Of a DNA stretch of 22,233 bases, positions 15,839-22,233 are shown piece after piece. The DNA is from an uncultured Clostridia bacterium (lineage in GTDB: Bacteria > Bacillota > Clostridia > Christensenellales > Borkfalkiaceae): the NCBI GenBank assembly GCA_900548845.1, contig URMI01000001.1:1-22233 (forward strand). The letters run 5' to 3'. The notes under the pieces were generated by a model, which saw nothing but the letters and a program-made list of their open reading frames with translations, made no database searches and was not told where the DNA came from. Every line of letters begins with the position of its first letter. The first letter of the stretch is position 1. The position numbers and the translations under genes are program-made.

Positions 15839-16689
15839 TTGAATGTGACCTCCGAAGGGACTTTCTTTTGTTTTTTGGTCTTGGGTTTGAGAACGGGCGG
15901 CTCGCTCACTTCGCCGTAGAAGAGCGCCGTGAGCATGGTGAGCACATACGTCTGGATGAGGGCGTGCAGGATGGTGAAGAGCACGCCCACGACGACGGGC
16001 AACACAAAGGAGAGCGCGAGATAGGAATAGACGAGCTCGGTGACGAGCAGCCCCGACAAAAGCGCGCCGAAGAGACGGAAGCTCATGGAGATGGGCAGGG
16101 AAAACTCTTTCAGCGTCCGCCCCACGCCGCGGAATCCGTTGGAAAGGATGCCGCCCGAAAGGATGACGAGATAGGAAAGACACCCCATCATGATCGCGCC
16201 GTTGATATCGGAAAGGGGCGCGGGCAGCGAAACGGAAGCCCCCGCCGCCGTCATCCACGGGATGCCGACGAGCTCAAACAGGGTGCCGATGCTGATGTAC
16301 GCCCCCGCCGCAAAGAGGTATGCCCCCAAAAAGTTGTTGCGGTGCGGGCTGTTGGTCTTTGCGAGGTTTTCGAACATCCCCACCGCCTGCTCTAAAAGCA
16401 GCTGGAACTTACTTGGGATATAGGAAAACTTTGGGATGACAAAAATGCGCACGACCGCCGCGAAAATAAGCAAGATGCCCGTGACGACGAATGCCGAGAG
16501 GACGGCGGGATTGACGGCAAGCCCGAAGAAGCTTATTTTATCGCCCTCGTGCAGCACGGCGTCCTGCATCGTCTCGTTGACGGAGCCCGCCTTTTCGTAG
16601 AGCCCGTCCGTAAGGACGATGCCCGCAACGAGCGCCGCGATGACGGCGGCAGCGACAATGAGAAAGACCGCTGTCTTTTTTTTGCCCAT
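15835..16689 (-). CDS. atpB: Fo ATP synthase a subunit
   Basis: The stator channel subunit, 284 residues with about six membrane segments. The essential arginine is in SMSFRLFGALLSG (R205), and the family stretches SLPAPLSDINGA (155-166) and LHALIQTYVLTMLTALFYGE (241-260) are present. A hydrophobic N-terminal segment (TAVFLIVAAAVIAALVAGIVL) precedes the usual first helix. The C-terminus ends in a lysine-rich tail. ATG 16689 follows GAAGGAGGAAC; in-frame sequence upstream crosses the promoter and is not coding. It is the first gene of the operon; no atpI precedes it. Confidence 0.96.
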   Translation of the reverse strand: MGKKKTAVFLIVAAAVIAALVAGIVLTDGLYEKAGSVNETMQDAVLHEGDKISFFGLAVNPAVLSAFVVTGILLIFAAVVRIFVIPKFSYIPSKFQLLLEQAVGMFENLAKTNSPHRNNFLGAYLFAAGAYISIGTLFELVGIPWMTAAGASVSLPAPLSDINGAIMMGCLSYLVILSGGILSNGFRGVGRTLKEFSLPISMSFRLFGALLSGLLVTELVYSYLALSFVLPVVVGVLFTILHALIQTYVLTMLTALFYGEVSEPPVLKPKTKKQKKVPSEVTFK

Positions 16690-16744
16690 AGTTCCTCCTT
16701 CCGCGGAACGCGCCAGAGGGCGCAGTCCCCGAAAATCGCCCTCT

Positions 16745-16773
16745 ATTATAGCGCGGAGGGGGTATGCTGTCAA
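16745..16773 (-). promoter_or_regulatory. Promoter of the ATP synthase operon
   Basis: On the minus strand TTGACA (16773-16768), 17 bases, TATAAT (16750-16745): full sigma-A consensus. The leader to the atpB ATG is about 50 bases. Confidence 0.93.
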
Positions 16774-16838
16774 ATGCATTGCGAAAGGAAACGCTTCCCG
16801 CGCCATCGTTTTTTGTGATATTTCTGTTAAAATTCCCT

Positions 16839-16862
16839 TATATGCGCGAATATATGCGCGAA
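16839..16862. repeat. Tandem 12-base direct repeat
   Basis: TATATGCGCGAA occurs twice head to tail with no mismatch, between the two divergent promoters. Each copy holds the palindrome TGCGCG/CGCGCA core only in part. It could be a protein-binding site or a chance duplication. Confidence 0.6.
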
Positions 16863-16918
16863 CCCGCGGCGAATTTTTCCCCGCCTTCCGCACAGCCCCC
16901 GCGCCACGCCTTTCCCCC

Positions 16919-16947
16919 TTGACACCCGCGCTCTCCTGTATTATAAT
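16919..16947 (+). promoter_or_regulatory. Promoter of the helical-repeat gene
   Basis: TTGACA (16919-16924), 17 bases, TATAAT (16942-16947): full sigma-A consensus. The leader to ATG 17051 is about 97 bases. Confidence 0.9.
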
Positions 16948-17050
16948 GAAAACAACAAGATCCAAATGGAACTGTATGTGCGGCAGGGTACGAAATTGAG
17001 CAAGAACCTGCTTGCATCGGGAATAAAAATCATGAGGTTTGCTTGGTAAT

Positions 17051-17830
17051 ATGGAACAGCGGGAAATAGAATTTATTGCGGAACAAGAGTGGAAGCGGGA
17101 ATTGGAATGGAGAGAGGATCCAAAGAACGCCAAGGGCATGCATTTTGCGGATAGACTTTTTCATGATTTGAATGAGCTCGGTTATGACATTCGATGGGGA
17201 TTTGCCATGCAGCCCACGGTGTTTAATGGAGATAATAGGATCTTTCCCATCTGCAAAAAATATATTGAGGAGGCGGGGAATGATGAGGAATTAAAAAGAT
17301 ATGCTTCAATGGTTGTTTGGATACTCGCTCATAAACGTATGACTGTAGCGACAGAATTCTTGTTGCAACGTTATCGGGAAGCGCTGCATACGTCTGACGA
17401 TAGAGAGTTGTTGAGTACTTATGCGCAAACGATAGCCAAAATTCAAGACAAAAGATATATCCATGAATACATGGCGCTTACGAAGCCGGAAGTGATTTGT
17501 TATACGTCCGCATATATTGTTCAATTATTGGGAAAACTTAAAGTTTACGAGGCGGAGGAGCAGTTAATAGACTTGGTTGATTTTCGATCGCCGGTTGAGT
17601 TGGGTTGGAGTGAAGAATCATTTTATTTCATCGGATTAAATCTTTTTGTTTCTGAATCTGCGATAAAAGCATTGGGGCTTCTGAAGTGCAAGAAGGCGAT
17701 CCCCGTGATCGAGAAGTATTTGCACCCAGAGATATTGCCCGGGTTCTTTCCAAACGATAAGAGGAGGAAGTCTTATATCACAGAGTTTCGCAATCTTGCC
17801 CGCAAAACAATAGAGCGGATCAATCGTTAA
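17051..17830 (+). CDS. Uncharacterised alpha-helical protein, possible HEAT-like repeats
   Basis: A 259-residue soluble protein with no signal peptide or membrane segment. I do not recognise a named family. Several helix pairs of about 30-40 residues recur, for example around ELKRYASMVVWILAHKRMTV, ELLSTYAQTIAKIQDKRYIH and SAIKALGLLKCKKAIPVIEK. The last of these is a good HEAT/armadillo-type unit, so a protein-binding solenoid is likely. The base composition is clearly lower in GC than its neighbours (sampled lines about 35-48 percent against roughly 60 or more), and AT-ending codons are used freely, which points to recent transfer. I chose ATG 17051 over a TTG four codons earlier; neither has a good ribosome site, and coupling to the tiny upstream frame is possible. 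It has its own strong promoter and terminator. Immunity-type or defence-related roles are conceivable but unsupported. Confidence 0.8.
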   Translation: MEQREIEFIAEQEWKRELEWREDPKNAKGMHFADRLFHDLNELGYDIRWGFAMQPTVFNGDNRIFPICKKYIEEAGNDEELKRYASMVVWILAHKRMTVATEFLLQRYREALHTSDDRELLSTYAQTIAKIQDKRYIHEYMALTKPEVICYTSAYIVQLLGKLKVYEAEEQLIDLVDFRSPVELGWSEESFYFIGLNLFVSESAIKALGLLKCKKAIPVIEKYLHPEILPGFFPNDKRRKSYITEFRNLARKTIERINR

Positions 17831-17833
17831 ATA

Positions 17834-17865
17834 AAAAAGACCGCCCGGTGTGAGGCGGTCTTTTT
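17834..17865. terminator. Bidirectional terminator
   Basis: A5-GACCGCC pairs with GGCGGTC-T5 around an 8-base loop; T-runs exist on both strands. It serves the helical-repeat gene from the left and the secreted-protein gene from the right. Confidence 0.92.
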
Positions 17866-17882
17866 CGTTTTTTATGTACTTT

Positions 17883-18386
17883 TTACTGTTCCCAGGATTC
17901 GATGCGGTTGCCGTCTGCGTCGAAGAGCCAGGGCCCGACGATGCGCTCTTCCTTGCCCGCGGTGTCGATCTCGTAGATCATGCGCGCCGTCCAGAAACGC
18001 TGCTCCCCGTCCGTCGAGGCGCTCGCGACGAGCGATTTCCCCTGGTTGAGGTCGCCGATGTACATGCGCCTCTCCACCTGCATATCGGTGTAAGACTCCT
18101 GATATTCCACGGAAGAATACAGCTCGACCTGCACTTCGATGGTCCCCGGGAGGAAGGTGAACATGTTCTTGGCGACGGCGCGGACCTCCCCGTCCGAACC
18201 TTCGATGGTGAGCTTGAGATAGGCAAAGAGCGCGCGGCCTTCCTCTTCCGCCGTATAGACGGCTTGCGTTCCCTCCGCTTCCGCGGCATCCGCCGCAAGC
18301 GCCTTTGCGGGCAGCATCGCCCCCGTAGCCGCCGTCATGGCGCATGCGAGCGCACATACGGCAAACCCTTTCATTTTTCCTTTCAT
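17883..18386 (-). CDS. Small secreted protein of unknown function
   Basis: A 167-residue protein. An N-terminal signal peptide (two lysines, hydrophobic core FAVCALACAMTAATGAML, likely cut after AKALA near residue 31) is followed by an acidic, beta-rich domain of about 130 residues with many alternating hydrophobics (TIEVQVELYSSVEY, RRMYIGDLNQG, FWTARMIYEI). No LPxTG, membrane anchor or catalytic motif is seen, so it is probably released or loosely held. It ends with DADGNRIESWEQ. ATG 18386 has AAGGAGG 5 bases upstream. The gene is single, with its own promoter and terminator. The function and family are not recognised. Confidence 0.85.
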   Translation of the reverse strand: MKGKMKGFAVCALACAMTAATGAMLPAKALAADAAEAEGTQAVYTAEEEGRALFAYLKLTIEGSDGEVRAVAKNMFTFLPGTIEVQVELYSSVEYQESYTDMQVERRMYIGDLNQGKSLVASASTDGEQRFWTARMIYEIDTAGKEERIVGPWLFDADGNRIESWEQ

Positions 18387-18432
18387 AACAGCCTCCTTGT
18401 TTTGCGGGAGATCCCCGATTGATCCTGTCACA

Positions 18433-18461
18433 AGCATATCACGCTGCTACCCGTTCGTCAA
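18433..18461 (-). promoter_or_regulatory. Promoter of the secreted-protein gene
   Basis: On the minus strand TTGACG (18461-18456), 17 bases, TATGCT (18438-18433); 9 of 12 consensus positions. The leader is about 40 bases. No terminator is seen between the Nudix gene and this promoter, so read-through may add to expression. Confidence 0.75.
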
Positions 18462-18481
18462 GGGGCGGAACATGTCGAATT

Positions 18482-18877
18482 TTAGGAACATTTGCCGAAA
18501 ACCCGCCCGATCTCGCGCAGGATGTCCTCGTCGGCAGGGCAGAATGCATACTCTCCCCGCTCGGAGGGCGCGATCCAGCGTGCATCCTCGTGCTCGAACA
18601 GCTGCAGCTCACCCGCAGTGATCTCGGCATGATACAGCGTCAGATGCACGGTAAGGTCGAGATAAGCGTGCGTCACGTCCATAAATTTTTCCCCGACGCG
18701 CACCTTTACACCGAGTTCTTCGCGGCACTCCCGCATGAGAGCCTCTTCGGGCGTTTCGCCCGCTTCCACTTTGCCGCCGACGAACTCCCACAAATGCGCC
18801 CGCGCCTTACCCTCGGGCCGTTTACAGATCAAAAACTTCCCTTTGCGCCAAATAAGCGCCGCCACCACTTCCGTCAT
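18482..18877 (-). CDS. MutT-type Nudix hydrolase
   Basis: A 131-residue hydrolase. The complete Nudix box GGKVEAGETPEEAL-RECREELGV spans residues about 34-56, with all the metal-binding glutamates (REcrEE). The opening MTEVVAALIWRKGKFLICKRPEGKARAHLWEFVGG is close to the MutT/8-oxo-dGTPase branch, in which a W-EFPGG sequence is standard; here Pro is replaced by Val. Likely role: removal of oxidised dGTP or a related nucleotide. The length matches MutT (about 130). ATG 18877 follows GAGGAGCGGGAT; in-frame sequence upstream overlaps the promoter. The substrate cannot be read from sequence. Confidence 0.9.
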   Translation of the reverse strand: MTEVVAALIWRKGKFLICKRPEGKARAHLWEFVGGKVEAGETPEEALMRECREELGVKVRVGEKFMDVTHAYLDLTVHLTLYHAEITAGELQLFEHEDARWIAPSERGEYAFCPADEDILREIGRVFGKCS

Positions 18878-18922
18878 ATCCCGCTCCTCAGGGCAGTCGC
18901 CCGCAGTCTTTGTATTATGGCT

Positions 18923-18951
18923 ATTATAACACACTCTCCCCAAATTGACAA
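18923..18951 (-). promoter_or_regulatory. Promoter of the Nudix gene
   Basis: On the minus strand TTGTCA (18951-18946), 17 bases, TATAAT (18928-18923); 11 of 12 consensus positions. Confidence 0.85.
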
Positions 18952-18960
18952 ATTAAAACA

Positions 18961-18982
18961 GCGGACGCCGTCCGGCGTCCGC
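18961..18982 (-). terminator. Terminator of the surface-protein gene
   Basis: GCGGACGCC and GGCGTCCGC form a perfect 9-bp stem around GTCC, followed on the minus strand by TGTTTTAATTT. The T-run is interrupted, so termination may be partial. The hairpin abuts the Nudix promoter. Confidence 0.75.
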
Positions 18983-19016
18983 AATATAGGGAGAAGTATG
19001 AAGAAGTTAAGTTATA

Positions 19017-21488
19017 TTACTTTTTGCGGCGGACGAGCACCCACACGAGCACGCCGACAACGATGAGGGCAGCCACACAGCCGACGACGATCCAGACGAT
19101 CGGCGTCTCGGAATCGGGCTCGGGCTCGGGTTCCGGTTCGGGTTCCGGTTCGGGCTCGGGTTCCGGTTCGGGCTCGGGCTCGGGTTCGGGCTCGGGTTCC
19201 GGCTCGGGCGTGGGTTCCTCGGCTGCCGTCAGCTCAAAGGAAGCGACGGTACCCGATACTTCGAAGGCGGCAAGGAGATAGACCCCCTCTCCGTTCTCAA
19301 CGACCGCAAGCCCTTCGGGTGCGACGTCGCCCTCGGTGGCGCCGTTGAAATCGCGCGTGTTGATATAGTTGACGTATGCGACGGAAGAAGGATCGGTGAT
19401 ATCGTAGACCATGATGCCGCCGATGCGCTCGAGGGCGATGAAGGCATATGATCTGCCTGCGACCGCCGCCACCGTGACCGCTTCGGGCTCGATACCCTTC
19501 TTGGCAGAACGGCTCTCGAGTTCGATATCGTCGTTGGAGACGTTATAATACGCGGGAAGATATTCGTATGTTTTGCTCTCAAAGTCGTTGGCACTATCGA
19601 AGACGAGGTTGAGCCCCGTCTCCGTCACCTCGAAGAGGCTGAAGGAACGCGCGCCGTAGAGATAGTTGCCCTCGCCGATGCCCGCCTTGACCGAGTTGTC
19701 GAGCACGCGCACCTTTTCGGCGGTCACGCTGCCGTCCGCGGAGGTGAGATCGCGCTTGATCTCGTCGCAGAACTCCCCCCACTCGCGGGCGTCGCCCTCG
19801 TTGGCGGTGAGAAGGTACGTCCTGCCGTCCGCTTCGTAGAGGGAAATGCCGTCGGGCATGTAGACGCCGTAAGTGTTTTCATAGGTTTTAGGAAGATACT
19901 TGCCGTCCGAATCGTCGAGATCGACGGCGTTCTCTTCCTTGCCGTAGTCCTTGAAGCCGAGCGGGAAAATATCGGTGAACTCGCCCGATGCAATGTCGAG
20001 CACGGCGACGGCGTTGGCCTCCTGCAGGGCAACGTAAGCGGTCGTACCGGAGGCGGCGATGTACTCGGGCTCCAGATCGAGCGCGGCGGAGACGATCTCA
20101 CCGTCCACCTTATTGAACACGACGCCCTCTTTTGCAAGCTCTGCGGCGTCGAAGCCCGCAAACCCTGCCACTTTGACGGTATCCGTCTCGGTGTCGACGA
20201 CGGTGACGCTGCCCGCAGGATCGACGGCGCTTTCGCCGTACCCCTCGCGCGGCTCGCCCTCATCCGCCGTGAGGATATATCTTCCGTCGGCGGCAAAGAC
20301 GATCATATCGGGCTGCACGCCCGTTTCATAGACAGCGACGATCTCGTTGTCGTAGTTGAGCACAGCGATACGGCCGCTTTTGGTGTAATCGGCATCCTGC
20401 AGTGCCACGGCGATGCGGTCGTGAACGGGATCGACGGCAACGCTCGTCATATCGCCGTAGATAAAGGAAGCGTCCTCTTCCTGCATGAGCGCCTTGACAT
20501 CGAGTTTTTCCGCCGTGCCGAAGCTGCCGTCTGCGTTGACGGAGAAGACGTTGAGGATGGACTCCTGTCCGTTGACGACGTACGCCTTGCCGTTGTCGGC
20601 GTTGTAGGAGACGATCTCGGCGACGCCGCCGTCCGCATTGGCTTCGCCCAGCTTGATGCCGCCCGCCTTCTTCAGGGTGAGCGCGGCGTCCTTTTCGAAG
20701 CTGTCTTCCTTCACTTCATATGCCGTCTGACGGGTGACGCTTTCGCCCTTGCTGTTGAGGACAGGCTTGTCTTCGGGCATCACTTCCGAATAATCAAGGT
20801 CCTCCGCATCGGCGGCGTTGTCGTCGGTATCCGCGAAGTTTACGCGGCGCACCGCCTTTTTCTTGGACTGGACGTCCTCGTAAGCGCCCTCATAGACGGG
20901 CGGGACCTGTGCATCCTCGGCATCGTTCCCCTGCACGGCGAGCACATCGACATAGCCCTCGGGTCTGTTCTCGTCGGTAACGGCGCCCGCAAAGGCGTCG
21001 GTGAGCGTGACGGCGCGGTCGAAAAGCGCCACCGCAACGCCCTTGTTGTGCAGCTGCACATCCCACTCCATATCCCCTTCCGGGACGAGGAGCGCACCCG
21101 CGGAGACTTGGTCCGTCTGCCCGCAGCGCACGAGATAGTGCCCCTTGGCGGCGATGCTGCCTTCAAGCATAAGGGACAGCCATTCTTCATTGTGCTTGCC
21201 GTCCGCGCTCGAGCGGTAGGAAAGCTGCCAGCCCGCGAGGGAGACTGCCTCTTCTGCGGGGTTGTAAAGTTCGATGAAGCTGTGGCTGACGACCTCCGCA
21301 TCGTCCGAAGCGCCGAACACCTGACCCACGACGACGTGGGGAACTGAGACATCGTAGCTGCCGTCCTCGGCATAGGGCGTACCCGTAAGCGTCTCCGCCC
21401 CGGCGATCGCGGGGAATGCCGTGCCGCATACCGAGAAGCAGAGCGCTGCGCCCATCGCTGCGGCGGCGATCCGTTTTGCCTTTTTCAT
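19017..21488 (-). CDS. Surface-anchored LTD plus beta-propeller protein (choice-of-anchor I type)
   Basis: An 823-residue extracellular protein. Order: signal peptide (1 to about 31, core [18 protein letters not shown]); a lamin-tail domain (about 48-170, with [21 protein letters not shown]); an acidic linker; a large beta-propeller (about 280-750) with repeats such as [33 protein letters not shown] and [14 protein letters not shown]; then fifteen Glu-Pro dipeptides (762-791); a membrane helix (about 796-819) and [13 protein letters not shown] and TANEGDARE are typical of the choice-of-anchor I family, which is often annotated as alkaline-phosphatase-like; enzymatic activity is not established. 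The Glu-Pro rod would hold the propeller out from the membrane through the wall. ATG 21488 follows TAGGAGAATACAAT. A Pho-box-like repeat lies upstream, hinting at phosphate control. Confidence 0.88.
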   Translation of the reverse strand: MKKAKRIAAAAMGAALCFSVCGTAFPAIAGAETLTGTPYAEDGSYDVSVPHVVVGQVFGASDDAEVVSHSFIELYNPAEEAVSLAGWQLSYRSSADGKHNEEWLSLMLEGSIAAKGHYLVRCGQTDQVSAGALLVPEGDMEWDVQLHNKGVAVALFDRAVTLTDAFAGAVTDENRPEGYVDVLAVQGNDAEDAQVPPVYEGAYEDVQSKKKAVRRVNFADTDDNAADAEDLDYSEVMPEDKPVLNSKGESVTRQTAYEVKEDSFEKDAALTLKKAGGIKLGEANADGGVAEIVSYNADNGKAYVVNGQESILNVFSVNADGSFGTAEKLDVKALMQEEDASFIYGDMTSVAVDPVHDRIAVALQDADYTKSGRIAVLNYDNEIVAVYETGVQPDMIVFAADGRYILTADEGEPREGYGESAVDPAGSVTVVDTETDTVKVAGFAGFDAAELAKEGVVFNKVDGEIVSAALDLEPEYIAASGTTAYVALQEANAVAVLDIASGEFTDIFPLGFKDYGKEENAVDLDDSDGKYLPKTYENTYGVYMPDGISLYEADGRTYLLTANEGDAREWGEFCDEIKRDLTSADGSVTAEKVRVLDNSVKAGIGEGNYLYGARSFSLFEVTETGLNLVFDSANDFESKTYEYLPAYYNVSNDDIELESRSAKKGIEPEAVTVAAVAGRSYAFIALERIGGIMVYDITDPSSVAYVNYINTRDFNGATEGDVAPEGLAVVENGEGVYLLAAFEVSGTVASFELTAAEEPTPEPEPEPEPEPEPEPEPEPEPEPEPEPEPEPDSETPIVWIVVGCVAALIVVGVLVWVLVRRKK
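19117..19206. repeat. Fifteen tandem hexamers encoding (Glu-Pro)15
   Basis: Units GGCTCG, GGTTCG and GGTTCC (plus strand) alternate for 90 bases and encode Glu-Pro on the minus strand. Third-position variation between units keeps the protein perfectly periodic while the DNA is not, which argues for selection on the protein and against very recent slippage. Confidence 0.95.
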
Positions 21489-21532
21489 ATTGTATTCTCC
21501 TATAACTTGATGGCATCAGCATAGCAAAAAGT

Positions 21533-21573
21533 TTTATAAATCCTCCCCCGCTTTTGTAATAAAAATGTAATAA
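21533..21573 (-). promoter_or_regulatory. Pho-box-like direct repeat and -10 of the surface-protein gene
   Basis: On the minus strand TTATTACA occurs at 21573-21566 and again at 21562-21555, period 11 bases, the spacing of PhoP-type boxes in Bacillota. A TATAAA (21538-21533) lies 16 bases downstream of the second copy, and no consensus -35 is present, as in PhoP-activated promoters. Low-complexity AT sequence weakens the case. Confidence 0.4.
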
Positions 21574-21635
21574 ACGAACATCGGGGCAAGAAAAAAACGT
21601 GCAAGCAAGAAAAATGACGAAATTTGGCGAATGAT

Positions 21636-21664
21636 TTGACATCCCCTATCTAATGTGGTATAGT
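21636..21664 (+). promoter_or_regulatory. Promoter of xpt
   Basis: TTGACA (21636-21641), 17 bases, TATAGT (21659-21664). The start is near 21671, leaving only about 20 leader bases, too short for a purine riboswitch. Confidence 0.87.
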
Positions 21665-21691
21665 AGTTGTATCTTCACGAAGGGAAACGAT

Positions 21692-22233
21692 ATGAAGGCA
21701 CTCGAAGAAAAGATCGTAAAAGAAGGCACCGTTCTCCCCGGGAACGTCCTCAAAGTCGGGAGCTTTTTGAACCAGCAGATGGATTCCGACTTCATCATGG
21801 AGATCGGCAAAGAGATCGCCCGCCTTTACGAAGGCACGAATGTTACCCGCATCCTCACCATCGAATCTTCGGGCATCGCGCTCGCCGTCGCGGCGGGCAT
21901 CGCCATGCACGTCCCCACCGTGTTTGCAAAGAAGCATAAAAGCGCCAATATGCCCAAATCGGTATACACGGCGCCCGTTTATTCCTTCACGCATCACGAA
22001 ACGTATGAGATCGCCGTCGCAAGGGAATACCTTCCTGCGGGCGAAAAGGTGCTCATCGTCGACGATTTCCTCGCCAACGGCAACGCCGTGCGCGGGCTCA
22101 TGCACATCATCAAAGAGGCGGGGGCGGAGCTCGTCGGCTGCGCCATCGCCATCGAAAAGGGATTCCAGGAAGCAGGCGACCAGCTGAGAAAAGAGGGCGT
22201 CCGCATCGATTCCCTTGCCATCATCGACAGATC
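21692..22233 (+). CDS. xpt: Xanthine phosphoribosyltransferase (cut by window end)
   Basis: The first 180 codons of a type I phosphoribosyltransferase that salvages xanthine to XMP using PRPP; the family is about 190 residues, so only a few are missing. MKALEEKIVKEGTVLPGNVL and VGSFLNQQMD open the protein, IESSGIALA (58-66) and FAKKHK (78-83) follow, and the PRPP-binding signature VLIVDDFLANGNA sits at 120-132. These match Bacillota Xpt closely. ATG 21692 has AAGGG 7 bases upstream. It is divergent from the surface-protein gene, and the neighbour in its own direction is outside the window; in many relatives a xanthine permease follows. Confidence 0.95.
   Translation, partial: MKALEEKIVKEGTVLPGNVLKVGSFLNQQMDSDFIMEIGKEIARLYEGTNVTRILTIESSGIALAVAAGIAMHVPTVFAKKHKSANMPKSVYTAPVYSFTHHETYEIAVAREYLPAGEKVLIVDDFLANGNAVRGLMHIIKEAGAELVGCAIAIEKGFQEAGDQLRKEGVRIDSLAIIDR

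Larger units (their letters stand above)
16690..17050. other. Divergent promoter region between atpB and the helical-repeat gene
   Basis: A gene-free stretch of 361 bases. It holds the atp promoter (16745-16773), a perfect 12-base tandem repeat (16839-16862), the promoter for the rightward gene (16919-16947) and that gene's leader. In the leader a 5-codon frame (17032-17049, MRFAW and stop) ends one base before the ATG at 17051. I see no RNA gene in it. Confidence 0.7.

Noticed and set aside
15398..16258. A 286-codon reading of atpE that starts inside atpB
   Set aside because: The segment over atpB is out of frame with that gene and is Arg/His-rich noise; ATG 15838 overlaps the atpB stop and begins a clean membrane segment.
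16946..16999. A short frame MKTTRSKWNCMCGRVRN after the rightward promoter
   Set aside because: Its ATG overlaps the -10 box, so it would not be on the transcript from this promoter.
19117..19206. Hexamer array considered as a CRISPR or intergenic minisatellite
   Set aside because: It is in frame within the surface-protein gene, has no spacers and encodes Glu-Pro dipeptides.
20421..21347. A 308-codon open frame opposite the surface-protein gene
   Set aside because: The minus strand encodes a coherent signal-peptide, lamin-tail and propeller protein; the plus frame has no ribosome site or family.

Overview
The window looks like chromosome from a GC-rich Bacillota (clostridial) bacterium, most likely an anaerobic, gut-type lineage. 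The grounds are strong Shine-Dalgarno sites (AGGAGG type), near-perfect sigma-A promoters (TTGACA-N17-TATAAT), a YtrA-type GntR/ABC module, a clostridial OYE/FadH-like flavoenzyme, a Firmicutes-type xpt and a C-terminally anchored surface protein. The assignment is inferred from gene content; no rRNA or tRNA gene is present.

Layout. (1) 92-1925, minus: a three-gene GntR regulator / ABC ATPase / ABC-2 permease operon with ATGA overlaps. Its promoter carries an inverted-repeat operator on the -10 box. (2) 2123-5946, plus, divergent from it: the large and small subunits of an aconitase-X-type dehydratase, then a 684-residue Fe-S/FMN/FAD ene-reductase. This reads as a dehydrate-then-reduce pathway of unknown substrate, with a striking inverted repeat at the transcription start. 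A bidirectional terminator at 6011-6049 closes it. (3) 6048-10152, minus: phosphofructokinase, exopolyphosphatase and polyphosphate kinase in one operon, behind a perfect promoter and a leader of about 190 nt. (4) 10444-16689, minus: a complete-looking F1Fo ATP synthase operon in the order atpB-atpE-atpF-atpA-atpG-atpD-atpC, but without a normal atpH. The C-terminal (b-binding) half of delta is fused to the N-terminus of alpha, and the delta N-terminal domain is absent. The c subunit also has an unusual N-terminal membrane segment and acidic linker. (5) 17051-17830, plus: an AT-richer orphan gene with helical-repeat character. (6) 17883-18386 and 18482-18877, minus: a small secreted protein and a MutT-type Nudix hydrolase. 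(7) 19017-21488, minus: a large surface protein with a signal peptide, lamin-tail domain, beta-propeller, a (Glu-Pro)15 stalk and a membrane anchor, with a Pho-box-like direct repeat in front. (8) 21692 to the right edge, plus: xanthine phosphoribosyltransferase, cut by the window end.

How they fit together. Regions 3 and 4 are the energy core: ATP synthase beside glycolytic phosphofructokinase and polyphosphate making and breaking. The most unusual item is the alpha subunit that carries its own piece of delta. It suggests a peripheral stalk in which b is tethered directly to alpha. Second is the uncharacterised AcnX plus ene-reductase operon.
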